In this document: positions 18,061 to 27,268 of the stretch, piece by piece
Layout: every line of letters starts with the position of its first letter
Position numbering within the stretch: the stretch's first letter is position 1
The notes under the pieces: generated by a model
The model's database searches: none
Told to the model about the DNA's origin: nothing
Seen by the model: the letters and a program-made list of their open reading frames with translations, nothing else
Assembly (NCBI GenBank): GCA_963765585.1
Contig: CAVXXB010000014.1
Span: forward strand, 315,317-379,316
Length of the DNA stretch: 64,000 bases
Direction of reading: 5' to 3'
Source: CAVXXB01 sp963765585
Lineage (GTDB): Bacteria > Calditrichota > Calditrichia > JAJRVZ01
Made by a program: the position numbers and the translations under genes

Positions 18061-20781
18061 ATGAAGAAATTGATCAAATTGTTCCTATCCTTGCTTACTC
18101 TGCTGATTGTGCTACAGGGCAACCTTCTGGCACAGACAACGGGTAAACTGGCCGGAATGATAACCGATGCGACTTCCGGAGAACCATTAGCGGGTGCCAA
18201 TATTTTTATCGAAGGCACAAATTTGGGAGCTGCTGCAGGACTGGATGGAATGTTCTTTATCCTGAATATTCCGCCGGGAAATTATAATGTCATCATTGAG
18301 ATGATAGGCTATGAAAAGCAGATGTATGAAAATCTGCGGATTTCGGTAAACCGCACGGTTTCATTGGATATACTTCTGAATCCGGCCGTTTTGGAAGGAG
18401 AAGTTATTGTCGTTCAAGCCGATAAGATTTCAATGAAGAAGGATCAGACCGGTTCAATCCAGAGTGTATCTGCAGAACAGATGGCCGTTCTTCCCATTGA
18501 AAGCGTGGGTGATGTAGTGTCCATGCAAGCCGGTGTGGTAAACGGGCATTTCCGTGGCGGCCGTATGGATGAGGTTTCATATTTGATTGATGGCTTACCG
18601 GTTGATGATGCCTTTGGCGGGGTTGGAAGAACTGTCGAATTAGAAGCCGAGTCAATTCAGGATCTGGAAGTGATAACGGGGAATTTTAATGCCGAATATG
18701 GCCGGGCGATGAGTGGCGTGGTCAATGCAGTTACAAAAGATGGTGGTCATGAAATTCATGGCAACGCCTCCGCGGCCATTGCCGGCTATCTGACGACACA
18801 TGATGATATATTTATTGGTGTTAATGAAGATTTTCCACGCTGGCAGGATTATAAGATCCAGTTGAGTGGTCCGCTTATCTTAAATGACCTGTTCTTTTTT
18901 GCCAATGCACGTTATCAGGATGATAAAGGTCATTTGAATGGTATCCGCCGGTTCAATGTAAATGATTTCAGTTCCTTTTCCCAATATCCGAACTTTTGGT
19001 ACTCTGAAGTATCGGGTGACAGTGCGTATGTGCCCATGAATGACCGGGAAAACTTTTCCTTTATGGGGAAAATTACTTACAAAGTATCAGATTACATCAG
19101 AACATCATTTATGTATACAAGAAATGATGATAAATGGCGTGGATATAATCATACATATAAATATAATCCCGACGGAATTTCTGCTTCATATCGGGAAAGT
19201 GATATGTTTCTGTTCCAATTGAACCACATGATCAGTAACAGTGCCTTTTATGAATTAAAGGCCTCCTATGTGGACAACTATGATGGGTATTATCTCTATG
19301 AAGATCCCTATGATCCGGGATACAATCATGATATTTATCTCGGAAATAATGGGGAAACCGGATTTTTTACAGGTGGACAGGATAAAACACATAGTCAGAA
19401 TACTCAGAAAGATCTAAATTTAAAACTCGATTTTACCTGGCAGGTAAATGACCGGCATAATTTGAAATTAGGCGGTCAATTTATTCAACATGAACTCAAT
19501 AATCGCTGGTCACAGATAAGAAATGAATTTGAAGCGGAAGAAGAACTTTGGGAACCCTCTTTTGACGAGTACGGTCGTCTTGTACCGCCTCCATATGGAT
19601 CGAAAATATTCCCCGATTCATCCAGTTATTCGGATTTTTATAATGTAGACCCACAGGAATTCTCGGCCTATATACAGGATAAAATGGAATATGAGGATAT
19701 GGTGCTCAATCTGGGTGCCCGCTTTGACTATTTTGATCCAAAATCGGTCTATCCTTCACAACGACGTAATCCGGCAAATCAGCTGAATTATGATGATCCG
19801 GAAAGAAATTCAACTTATGAAAATGCCGAACCGCAATACCAGGTGAGTCCCAGAATTAGTCTGGGCTACCAATTGGGAAATAAAGCCGTTCTTAGATTCA
19901 GTTATGGTCATTTTTTCCAGATGCCGCCCATGTACGCCATGTTTCAAAACAACTCATTCCTGGTTGTGCCAACAGATTATGCCACAACCATGGGAAATGC
20001 CGAAGTCAAAGCACAAAAAACGGTTCAGTATGAAATCGGATTATGGCTGGAAATTATGCCGAATATGGGACTGGAAACGGCCCTGTATTACCGTGATCAT
20101 TATAATTTGCTGAGCGCGGTAGTTATAAGTACTTATAATCAGATCGAATACGGGCTTTATAGTAATAAAGATTATGGTAACTCGAGAGGGCTTGAACTAA
20201 AGTTTGATTATTCGATCGGAAATTTTAAAACCTTTTTAAATTATACTCTGCAATATACCCGCGGCAATGCGGATAATCCGACAACGACCTTTAGCCGGGC
20301 CGGGGCCAGCCAGGATCCGATTGCTGCTCTGATCCCTATGAGCTGGGATCAGCGTCACACACTGAATGCAACTTTCGGGTATTATATGCCGCAATGGGGT
20401 ACCACATTGACCGGATATTATAATTCGGGTTCTCCCTATACCTGGGCGCCATTGGAACGCAGCATTCTTTCCCGCGTAAATCTTTATCCAAATAACGCAT
20501 ACCAGCCGTCCAGACTAACCTTTGATCTGACGGCATTCTATTTGTTTGATTTAATTGGTACCACAAAATTACGTTTGAGTCTGAATGTGTATAATTTATT
20601 TGACCGTTTGAATGAGAATGGTGTAAATGCAACCACTGGACGCGCGTATACCGCGGTCGTTCAGGAAACCGATCTGGCTTCACATCGCAGTAATTTTAAT
20701 GATTACTACGACCGGATTCAGAATCCTGCCATGTTCTCTTCACCACGCCAGGTGAAACTTGGTGTTGGAATACTTTTTTAG
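18061..20781 (+). CDS. SusC-like TonB-dependent outer-membrane receptor, cassette 1
   Basis: 906 residues. Signal peptide to about residue 24 (LLIVLQGNLLAQ). Residues 27-110 form a carboxypeptidase-regulatory-like domain (GKLAGMITDATSGEPLAGANIFIEGT), the usual N-terminal extension of SusC-type receptors. The plug follows (LPIESVGDVVSMQAGVVNGHFRGGR, then YLIDGLPVDD and AEYGRAMSGVVNAVTKDGG). The remainder is the 22-strand barrel, ending RQVKLGVGILF with the terminal Phe typical of outer-membrane barrels. No SusD gene is nearby. Instead the next gene, 23 bp on, encodes an approx. 1200-residue exported protein, followed by a PorV-like gene. A second receptor of the same length is at 42385 in the same arrangement. 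Substrate is unknown; a glycan is inferred. Confidence 0.9.
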   Translation: MKKLIKLFLSLLTLLIVLQGNLLAQTTGKLAGMITDATSGEPLAGANIFIEGTNLGAAAGLDGMFFILNIPPGNYNVIIEMIGYEKQMYENLRISVNRTVSLDILLNPAVLEGEVIVVQADKISMKKDQTGSIQSVSAEQMAVLPIESVGDVVSMQAGVVNGHFRGGRMDEVSYLIDGLPVDDAFGGVGRTVELEAESIQDLEVITGNFNAEYGRAMSGVVNAVTKDGGHEIHGNASAAIAGYLTTHDDIFIGVNEDFPRWQDYKIQLSGPLILNDLFFFANARYQDDKGHLNGIRRFNVNDFSSFSQYPNFWYSEVSGDSAYVPMNDRENFSFMGKITYKVSDYIRTSFMYTRNDDKWRGYNHTYKYNPDGISASYRESDMFLFQLNHMISNSAFYELKASYVDNYDGYYLYEDPYDPGYNHDIYLGNNGETGFFTGGQDKTHSQNTQKDLNLKLDFTWQVNDRHNLKLGGQFIQHELNNRWSQIRNEFEAEEELWEPSFDEYGRLVPPPYGSKIFPDSSSYSDFYNVDPQEFSAYIQDKMEYEDMVLNLGARFDYFDPKSVYPSQRRNPANQLNYDDPERNSTYENAEPQYQVSPRISLGYQLGNKAVLRFSYGHFFQMPPMYAMFQNNSFLVVPTDYATTMGNAEVKAQKTVQYEIGLWLEIMPNMGLETALYYRDHYNLLSAVVISTYNQIEYGLYSNKDYGNSRGLELKFDYSIGNFKTFLNYTLQYTRGNADNPTTTFSRAGASQDPIAALIPMSWDQRHTLNATFGYYMPQWGTTLTGYYNSGSPYTWAPLERSILSRVNLYPNNAYQPSRLTFDLTAFYLFDLIGTTKLRLSLNVYNLFDRLNENGVNATTGRAYTAVVQETDLASHRSNFNDYYDRIQNPAMFSSPRQVKLGVGILF

Positions 20782-20804
20782 AAATTATTTGAGGTGATTA
20801 TACA

Positions 20805-23800
20805 ATGAAAATACGAATGATTAATATTCTGGGCATCTTCATTTTAACCAGTATAACAATAAGTTCTCTGTTTGCTCAGGGTAAACCCTATGAAGGACCG
20901 GATGATCCGGCAGGTGATATCGAAGCGGTTCGTGAAGGCTATATGACAGGTAATCGAATTCTGCTCTACTTCCAGAATACAACCGAACTGGCCAAATGGA
21001 CAGACACATACCGTGGTTCGCAATGGTCTCGCTGGCCAAATACACCGGATGGTGGCCGTATGCTGGATGGAATCGGTCTGTTGATCGGTGCCCGGGTTTA
21101 TGTGGATAACGATACCATACCGGTTGATGATATATCCATAATTCAATCCAGATCAGATCTGGACACACTTTGGTTTTTACAAACCAGTTATCGGGAACGG
21201 ATGGATTTTGATCCGACCGGTACGGTCGCCTGGAGTTTATATCCGGTATATGGGTATATGAATGAATTCAGCGAATATCCCGCCTTAAGTAATTTGCCTG
21301 AATCATGGCCTGTAGGCGGATGGCCGTCAACCAATACCAGTGTGAAATGGCCTGGTGAATGGAATGGGCGTTTTGGCCGGGGGGTTATCTATGCTGATCA
21401 GGAAACCTATTTTGTTGCCAATGATGCCCAGGACCAGGAATATCTGGGACCGGAAGACCGGGTTAAATATTACCCGCGCCGCAAATATGATGGTAATGGT
21501 GGCATTGTCGAAGAAGTACGTATTGGTGATCGCCGGCCTCAGGTAACCACACAAAAAGGATTACCCTGGGGCGGTGTGGGTGTCAGAGTATCGCAGCGTG
21601 GTTTTCAATGGAATAATCCCCAGGCGCGTGATGCAATTTTCTGGGAATACTCCATTGCCAATATCTCCAATTATACCATGCCGGAAGTGGCATTTGGATA
21701 CTGGGTAGATAACGGTATTGGTGGCGAAAGCGATGATGAACTGGGCTATTTCGATCGCCAGATTGACCTTGCATATTCCTGGGATACAGATGAGACCGGT
21801 GCCGGTGGTTTGAGAACAGGAACCATGGGATTTGCCTACCTTGAAAGTCCTGGTATTTTTGATGATTTTGTAGATAACGACAATGATGGATTGACCGATG
21901 AAAAACGCGATAACGAAGCAACCATGATCATCGGTCCTACCGATGGTATTACAAATTTACCACAGTTTCTCGAAACATATGGCCTCGAACTAGAAGACTT
22001 GGTGGATCACTGGGATGCCGATGAAGATCAGGACTGGCAAAATGGTCTGGATCTGAATGGCAATGGCCGCTATTCGATGGAAATATCTCCCGGCGTTTGG
22101 GTGACCGAACCCGGAGAAGAAGCCGGTGATGACGTCGGTCTGGATGGCGTTGGTCCGACGGAACTTAACTATACTGGTCCCGATGAAGGTGAAGGGAACG
22201 GCAAACCGGATTATCAACAGGGTGTTGGTTGCGAACCAAATTTTAATGCCACAGACGTTACCGAATCTGATATGGTTGGTCTGACGGCCTTCCGCCTATT
22301 TCCGATTCCGCCACACACGCCACCCTATACCAACTGGTTTCAGAATGACAAGTCCATGTGGCAACTCATTGGAACAGACTCCACGCTGGAATATCTTGGT
22401 AATATTTCGAATCTTGTCGAGTGCTTTGCCTCCGGTACTTTCCCGCTTTTTCAGGGTAGTGAAGAACGCATCTCAATGTCGGAAGTACATTCATATGATG
22501 CATTGGCCGGATTGATGTCAGACGCACATTCCGCACCGGCACTTTATGAAGCAAAGCGTATTGTACAGGTGATCTATGAAAAAGATTATCGCTTTGCCCA
22601 GCCGCCAAAGATGCCAACGCTCAGCGCCACGGCCGGCGATGGTAAGGTAATACTGACCTGGGATAATCTCTCCGATACTAAAACACGTGATCCTTTTCTT
22701 GGCAATATCAATGATTTTGAAGGATATAAGATTTTCCGGGCTTCCGATAAATATATGTCTGATGCAGAAGTAATCACGGATGGATTTGGCGATCCAAAAT
22801 TGAAAAAACCAATTTTTCAAGTAGATCGTAAAAATGACATTACCGGATTTACCGACTTTGGATTAGTCAATGGCGCGGCCTATAATCTGGGATATGATTC
22901 AGGTCTCACTCATCATTTTATTGACGAAACGGTAGATAATGGCCGGACCTATTATTACGGTATTGTCGCATATGATTTTGGTGCGGCATCTGAAGGCTCA
23001 GTACTGGCCGGCAAAATACCAGTCCTGGATCCGGGTATCTCACCATCAGAAAATAATGTAGTGATCGATCTTGAAGAAGGCACAGAAATTGTTCGCTCCA
23101 CAGGAAAGAATGTGGCGATTGTTACACCGCACGCAATGGCCGCAGGCTACATTGCTCCATCTATCGAAGGCGATGAGGAGCTTAATGCCCAGGTGCTGGG
23201 AAGTGGACAGATTGAACCGGAAGTGCTTTCCAGTAGTAGTCTGAAAAACGGTCACACCTATAAGGTAACATTTCAATTAGATACCATTCACACGGTGACA
23301 GACTACGATCATGGTTTATTATATACAAATGCAGGGTTGACAGTCTGGGATGCGACCGATAACTATACCCCGGTCTATCAGGAAAGTCCTGAGAATTTTG
23401 CCTATGATAATTTGTCCTATGATGATACGACCGAAACCTGGAGTTTTAAGTCATCTTTTGACATCTCAAGTGATGTTTTTGACGGGCTTCGTCTCAATAT
23501 GTTTTACCCGGTCAAAACGGCTCAATTCGACCGCAACAATTCCGGTTGGGTAGTCGGATCGGCACCAATAAGAATTACGCAGACCGTTACGGAAAGCCAA
23601 TATTTCCCATGGGATTACGAGATCATTTACACCAATAATGATTCGGCTTATGTAAGTGTGGTGTCTTCGAAAACCATGCGGGACGAAAATGGCCTCCGGA
23701 TCGATCGTTCAAAATTGCTTGTTCAAGAGGCATTTAGTTTTTATGTCATAAACAAGTCGTTTACTGATTCATCCGGTGCATACGAAAAACTGGATCTGGT

Positions 23801-24374
23801 AGTTGAAGATATGAACCGCAACTTGCAGTTTGATATCCTTGAAGACCGTGTTCTGGCCGGACCAATTACAAAAACGGGCAGATGGGCTGGTACGGCGTTT
23901 ATCATCGATTTTATGAGCGCCCCGGACAGCAATGCACTTCCTGAAAACAATGATGTTTATCAGCTTACGTATACACGACCTTTCTGGGCTGAGGATACAC
24001 TAACATTTACTGTGGACAGTGAAACCGGGGTAAATGAAACAGAATTGAAGATGACCATGGATGATATTAAAGTTGTGCCAAATCCCTATGTGGCAACGAA
24101 TGAGATGGAAGAAGGTGTTTCTAATCCTTTTCTGAATCAACGTCGAAACATAATGTTTACGCACATACCAGCAAAATGTGTAATTAAAATATTTACATCA
24201 AATGGGTACCTGATAGATGAGATCGAGGTTAACAATTCTTCTGATAATGGAAGCGCCCACTGGGATTTACTGACCAAAGAGGGATTAGAAATAGCCGCAG
24301 GGGTTTATATCTATCATATACGCTCTCATCAAACCGGTGACGAAAAATTAGGCAAATTTGCAGTTGTCAAATAA
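20805..24374 (+). CDS. Large exported calcium-loop/FN3 protein with VPNPY-type C-terminal domain, cassette 1
   Basis: 1189 residues. Signal peptide ends SSLFAQG. No named enzyme family is recognised. The middle has Asp-rich loops resembling EF-hand or thrombospondin type-3 calcium sites (FVDNDNDGLTDEKRDNE, and DADEDQDWQNGLDLNGNGRY). An FN3-like domain follows at about 605-735 (KVILTWDNLSD... FEGYKIFRASD... YYYGIVAYD). The last 100 residues begin KVVPNPYV and end GVYIYHI...LGKFAVVK, a variant of the sorting-domain fold seen in exported proteins of this phylum. It is homologous along most of its length to the 45132 product (shared RGFQW, ETYFV and GYKI/RIYR blocks). Placement directly between receptor and PorV-like genes suggests a surface partner of the receptor, in the position SusD takes in Bacteroidota; that role is inference. 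Confidence 0.75.
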   Translation: MKIRMINILGIFILTSITISSLFAQGKPYEGPDDPAGDIEAVREGYMTGNRILLYFQNTTELAKWTDTYRGSQWSRWPNTPDGGRMLDGIGLLIGARVYVDNDTIPVDDISIIQSRSDLDTLWFLQTSYRERMDFDPTGTVAWSLYPVYGYMNEFSEYPALSNLPESWPVGGWPSTNTSVKWPGEWNGRFGRGVIYADQETYFVANDAQDQEYLGPEDRVKYYPRRKYDGNGGIVEEVRIGDRRPQVTTQKGLPWGGVGVRVSQRGFQWNNPQARDAIFWEYSIANISNYTMPEVAFGYWVDNGIGGESDDELGYFDRQIDLAYSWDTDETGAGGLRTGTMGFAYLESPGIFDDFVDNDNDGLTDEKRDNEATMIIGPTDGITNLPQFLETYGLELEDLVDHWDADEDQDWQNGLDLNGNGRYSMEISPGVWVTEPGEEAGDDVGLDGVGPTELNYTGPDEGEGNGKPDYQQGVGCEPNFNATDVTESDMVGLTAFRLFPIPPHTPPYTNWFQNDKSMWQLIGTDSTLEYLGNISNLVECFASGTFPLFQGSEERISMSEVHSYDALAGLMSDAHSAPALYEAKRIVQVIYEKDYRFAQPPKMPTLSATAGDGKVILTWDNLSDTKTRDPFLGNINDFEGYKIFRASDKYMSDAEVITDGFGDPKLKKPIFQVDRKNDITGFTDFGLVNGAAYNLGYDSGLTHHFIDETVDNGRTYYYGIVAYDFGAASEGSVLAGKIPVLDPGISPSENNVVIDLEEGTEIVRSTGKNVAIVTPHAMAAGYIAPSIEGDEELNAQVLGSGQIEPEVLSSSSLKNGHTYKVTFQLDTIHTVTDYDHGLLYTNAGLTVWDATDNYTPVYQESPENFAYDNLSYDDTTETWSFKSSFDISSDVFDGLRLNMFYPVKTAQFDRNNSGWVVGSAPIRITQTVTESQYFPWDYEIIYTNNDSAYVSVVSSKTMRDENGLRIDRSKLLVQEAFSFYVINKSFTDSSGAYEKLDLVVEDMNRNLQFDILEDRVLAGPITKTGRWAGTAFIIDFMSAPDSNALPENNDVYQLTYTRPFWAEDTLTFTVDSETGVNETELKMTMDDIKVVPNPYVATNEMEEGVSNPFLNQRRNIMFTHIPAKCVIKIFTSNGYLIDEIEVNNSSDNGSAHWDLLTKEGLEIAAGVYIYHIRSHQTGDEKLGKFAVVK

Positions 24375-24398
24375 CCATAAAGTCTTTGGGATAAAACT

Positions 24399-25466
24399 AT
24401 GAACAGAATATCTAAAATAACGATCGCAATAATTACGCTGATGTTACTGATATCCTCAGTTACCTATGCGCAACAAAAACCGACACGGGTTGGTACAACC
24501 ACTGCAGCTTTCCTGGAATATGGGTATGGTGGGGTCGGATTGGCTATGGGTGATGCCTGTGTCAGTATGGTAAATGACATAACTGCCATCTACTGGAATC
24601 CGGCCGGATTGGCGTTTATGCCACAAAATGAGGCACAGTTTGTCCATCAGCCATGGCTGGTAGATATAAACAGCACATTTGTCGGTATTGGTGCCGTCAT
24701 TCCGGAAGTTGGAACAATTGCACTCGGATTTATCCATGTGGGATATGGTGACATGGATGTGACCACTGTGGATGCACAAGAGGGTACGGGTGAAATCTTT
24801 AGTGTAGATGACTATGCATTTAGTCTTGGTTACGCCCGGAAACTAACCAACTGGTTCTCATTTGGCGCATCCGTAAAATACATCACTTCACAAATCTGGC
24901 ATATGAATGCCAGTGCCTTTGCACTGGATATGGGTGTCATTGTTAAGACCCCGTTTTTTGCTCCCAGCGATGATAGAAACGGCGGACTCAGGATTGGAAT
25001 GAGTATTGCCAATTATGGATCCCGGATGCAATATGATGGACAAGACCTGATTAATCCCATCGACATCCTTCCCAATGAAAACGGAAACTATAAAGATGCA
25101 CCCGGTAAATTTAGCTTATCTGAATGGGAACTACCCCTCATTTTTCGTATAGGTCTGAGCTATGATGTAAAAATGATGGAAAATCACATTATCACCTTAA
25201 GTTCAGATGCACTTCATCCAAATAACACTGCGGAATATGTAAATCTGGGTATCCAATATGCACTTATCCAACCCAGTTTTGGAAAGTTTTTTCTCCGCGG
25301 TGGATATTCAAGGATATTTCTGCCGGATTCTGAATATGGGTTAACTTTGGGTGCCGGATTCGAGAAAAATTTTCTTAATAATCTTGGACTTAAGTTTGAT
25401 TATGCATACAGGGAAGTTGGGGTCTTGGGAAAAGTTAACAGCTTCGCTATAGGATTTTTATTTTAA
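24399..25466 (+). CDS. PorV/PorQ-family outer-membrane protein, cassette 1
   Basis: 355 residues. Signal peptide ends SSVTYAQ. The N-terminus has the family block TTTAAFLEYGYGGVGLAMGDACVSMVNDITAIYWNPAGLA, and the rest is short amphipathic strands ending FAIGFLF, consistent with a FadL-like or PorV-like barrel. In Bacteroidota PorV shuttles type IX cargo from the translocon to the attachment machinery. The FCB members next to receptor genes are uncharacterised, so a dedicated shuttle for the preceding 1189-residue protein is inference. It starts 24 bp after the previous stop and is followed by a strong terminator, so the transcript of receptor, partner and PorV-like protein ends here. Homologue: 48415. 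Confidence 0.85.
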   Translation: MNRISKITIAIITLMLLISSVTYAQQKPTRVGTTTAAFLEYGYGGVGLAMGDACVSMVNDITAIYWNPAGLAFMPQNEAQFVHQPWLVDINSTFVGIGAVIPEVGTIALGFIHVGYGDMDVTTVDAQEGTGEIFSVDDYAFSLGYARKLTNWFSFGASVKYITSQIWHMNASAFALDMGVIVKTPFFAPSDDRNGGLRIGMSIANYGSRMQYDGQDLINPIDILPNENGNYKDAPGKFSLSEWELPLIFRIGLSYDVKMMENHIITLSSDALHPNNTAEYVNLGIQYALIQPSFGKFFLRGGYSRIFLPDSEYGLTLGAGFEKNFLNNLGLKFDYAYREVGVLGKVNSFAIGFLF

Positions 25467-25481
25467 AAATCCTCCGTTAGA

Positions 25482-25521
25482 AATTCTGACAGGATTGGTC
25501 AAATCCTGTCAGAATTCTTTT
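25482..25521 (+). terminator. Rho-independent terminator
   Basis: Perfect 15-bp stem AATTCTGACAGGATT (25482-25496) with AATCCTGTCAGAATT (25502-25516), 5-base loop, then CTTTTCTT. It follows the PorV-like gene by 16 bp. Confidence 0.8.
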
Positions 25522-25580
25522 CTTGTATCTGAAACTCATTCCGATTACTGAAGTTAAATAAACATTAAGATTTTACAAAA

Positions 25581-25651
25581 ATGTCATTCCGAACTTGCTT
25601 CGGAATCTTATTTTAATAGAAGATTGAGATCCTGAAATAAATTCAGGATGA
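25581..25651. repeat. TGTCATTCCGAAC-type intergenic repeat
   Basis: TGTCATTCCGAACTTG followed by CTTCGGAATCTT, and then GATCCTGAAATAAATTCAGGATG; two small inverted pairs. Related to 5699 and 58074. Confidence 0.5.
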
Positions 25652-25670
25652 AAACTTAAATTATATAAAT

Positions 25671-25697
25671 CTTCACCGGAAATATTTTCCGGTGAAG
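25671..25697 (+). promoter_or_regulatory. Perfect 12-bp hairpin in the leader of the parvulin gene
   Basis: CTTCACCGGAAA, loop TAT, TTTCCGGTGAAG. It has no following T-run, so a terminator is unlikely. It lies 46 bp before the start codon and could affect message stability or translation. It is also why a start further upstream at 25692 is unlikely. Confidence 0.5.
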
Positions 25698-25742
25698 GAC
25701 ATAAAAACTATTTTTTCGGAAATCAAAACTATTGATATGGTA

Positions 25743-27236
25743 ATGAAAAACCTTTTATACATAATCCCCATTTTTTTTTTACTCGCCTGTACAGAAGATG
25801 ATCTTAATAAAGAGAAAATTCTTGCAGAGATTGGCGATAAATCTATCGCGCTAAATGAGTATGTACGCCGCGCTGAATATACCATACGACCTCCCTATTG
25901 CCGCAGCAATGATTATATCCACAGAAAAATTGTATTAAACTCGCTTATTGCAGAAAAATTACTGGCGCTTGAGGCCGGCGAAAAAAATGAACTGACCGAA
26001 AACGAGGATATTAATCTGTATCTTCAGGGCCGTAAAGAACAGAGTATGCGTCAGTGGTTGTATAATGAAGAAATGTATGAAAAAGTGGACGTGGATACCC
26101 ATGAAATAAAAAAAGTCTATCGGGTCGCCGGTAAAAAATACGATGTGGAATATATCAGCTTTACATCACCAGAATTGTCTCTTTTAATCAATCAGGCCCT
26201 TGATGCAGGTGAGACGGATCTGAAAAATATATATGAACAGTTGGGAGGCCAGGGCGAGGTCCCAAAGAAGACTATCGGTTTTGACGATCCGGAATCGGAT
26301 AAAATCCATGATGCCCTGTTTAGTGATACCATAAAGATTGGACAGTTTATCGGACCGGTAAAAGTTGATAAAACTACATTCTTGCTCATGCAAATCAAAG
26401 GTGGATCACGACAAATAGCCATTACTGATAAGCAAATAAAAGAGCGCTGGGATAAGGTACGTACAAAATTGACAGAGAAGAAAGCAAACGTACTTTTTGA
26501 TAACTATGTTAAAAATCTGATGGCAGGGAAAACAATCAATTTTACCCGGGAAACATTTGAAGTCCTGGTTAAGGTACTTGGGCAGGAATATTATCGATCT
26601 GATGAGGAGAAGAAAGAATCTTTTAATCAAAAAATCTGGAACAAGGACAATCCTCAGGTGATTCTTGATGATTTATCAAACCAGCTGGAAGAGATGATGG
26701 ATCAGCCCCTGTTTGAAATCGATAATCAGGTGTGGACAGTTCGCATGCTGCAAAGAGAAATAAAGATCCATCCGCTGGTATTCCGGAAACACAAGATGCA
26801 AAAATCCGAATTTGCGGAGCAACTAAAAATGGCAATCGTCGATCTGGTGCGTGATAAGCATATCAACCGTAATGCATATGATCAGGGTTATGACAAGGTC
26901 CCGGATATAACACGCAACTATGATATGTGGCGTGATAATTTGCTTGCTCTGTATCAGAAGGAGCAATATTTAAAACAATTTGATACTGCGGGTAAAGATC
27001 AGATGACGATCATTGATGAATATTTAAATCCATATGTGCGCGAATTATTTAAAAAATATGGTGAAAGAATTCGAATTGATACAGATGAGTTCGAAAAAAC
27101 CAAACTGACCTCAATTGATATGTTTGTAATTCAAACCAATGTGCCCTACCCGGTAATTGTTCCATCCTTTCCGCAATTAACCACGCATAACAAACTGGAT
27201 TTCGGCAAACAGAAAAGAATTAGATCATTTCATTAA
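25743..27236 (+). CDS. Parvulin-type peptidyl-prolyl isomerase lipoprotein, cassette 1
   Basis: About 497 residues. ATG 25743 gives MKNLLYIIPIFFLLAC, a lipoprotein signal; ATG 25737 is equally possible. After the lipobox comes a SurA/PrsA-like layout: an N-terminal helical chaperone part (IALNEYVRRAEYTIRPPYC... EKLLALEAGEKNEL), a central parvulin-like domain at about 140-235 (YDVEYISFTSPE... GEVPKKTIGFDD... GQFIGPVKVD... LLMQIKGG), and a long C-terminal helical part. Such proteins help fold outer-membrane or surface proteins in the periplasm. The central domain keeps the fold pattern but several catalytic residues are not obvious, so it may be a pure chaperone. A homologue follows the second PorV-like gene at 49525, so receptor, partner, PorV and parvulin form a repeated gene set. 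Confidence 0.75.
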   Translation: MKNLLYIIPIFFLLACTEDDLNKEKILAEIGDKSIALNEYVRRAEYTIRPPYCRSNDYIHRKIVLNSLIAEKLLALEAGEKNELTENEDINLYLQGRKEQSMRQWLYNEEMYEKVDVDTHEIKKVYRVAGKKYDVEYISFTSPELSLLINQALDAGETDLKNIYEQLGGQGEVPKKTIGFDDPESDKIHDALFSDTIKIGQFIGPVKVDKTTFLLMQIKGGSRQIAITDKQIKERWDKVRTKLTEKKANVLFDNYVKNLMAGKTINFTRETFEVLVKVLGQEYYRSDEEKKESFNQKIWNKDNPQVILDDLSNQLEEMMDQPLFEIDNQVWTVRMLQREIKIHPLVFRKHKMQKSEFAEQLKMAIVDLVRDKHINRNAYDQGYDKVPDITRNYDMWRDNLLALYQKEQYLKQFDTAGKDQMTIIDEYLNPYVRELFKKYGERIRIDTDEFEKTKLTSIDMFVIQTNVPYPVIVPSFPQLTTHNKLDFGKQKRIRSFH

Positions 27237-27268
27237 TAGTGAAGTTCTCTATAATTATTGAGGATAAA

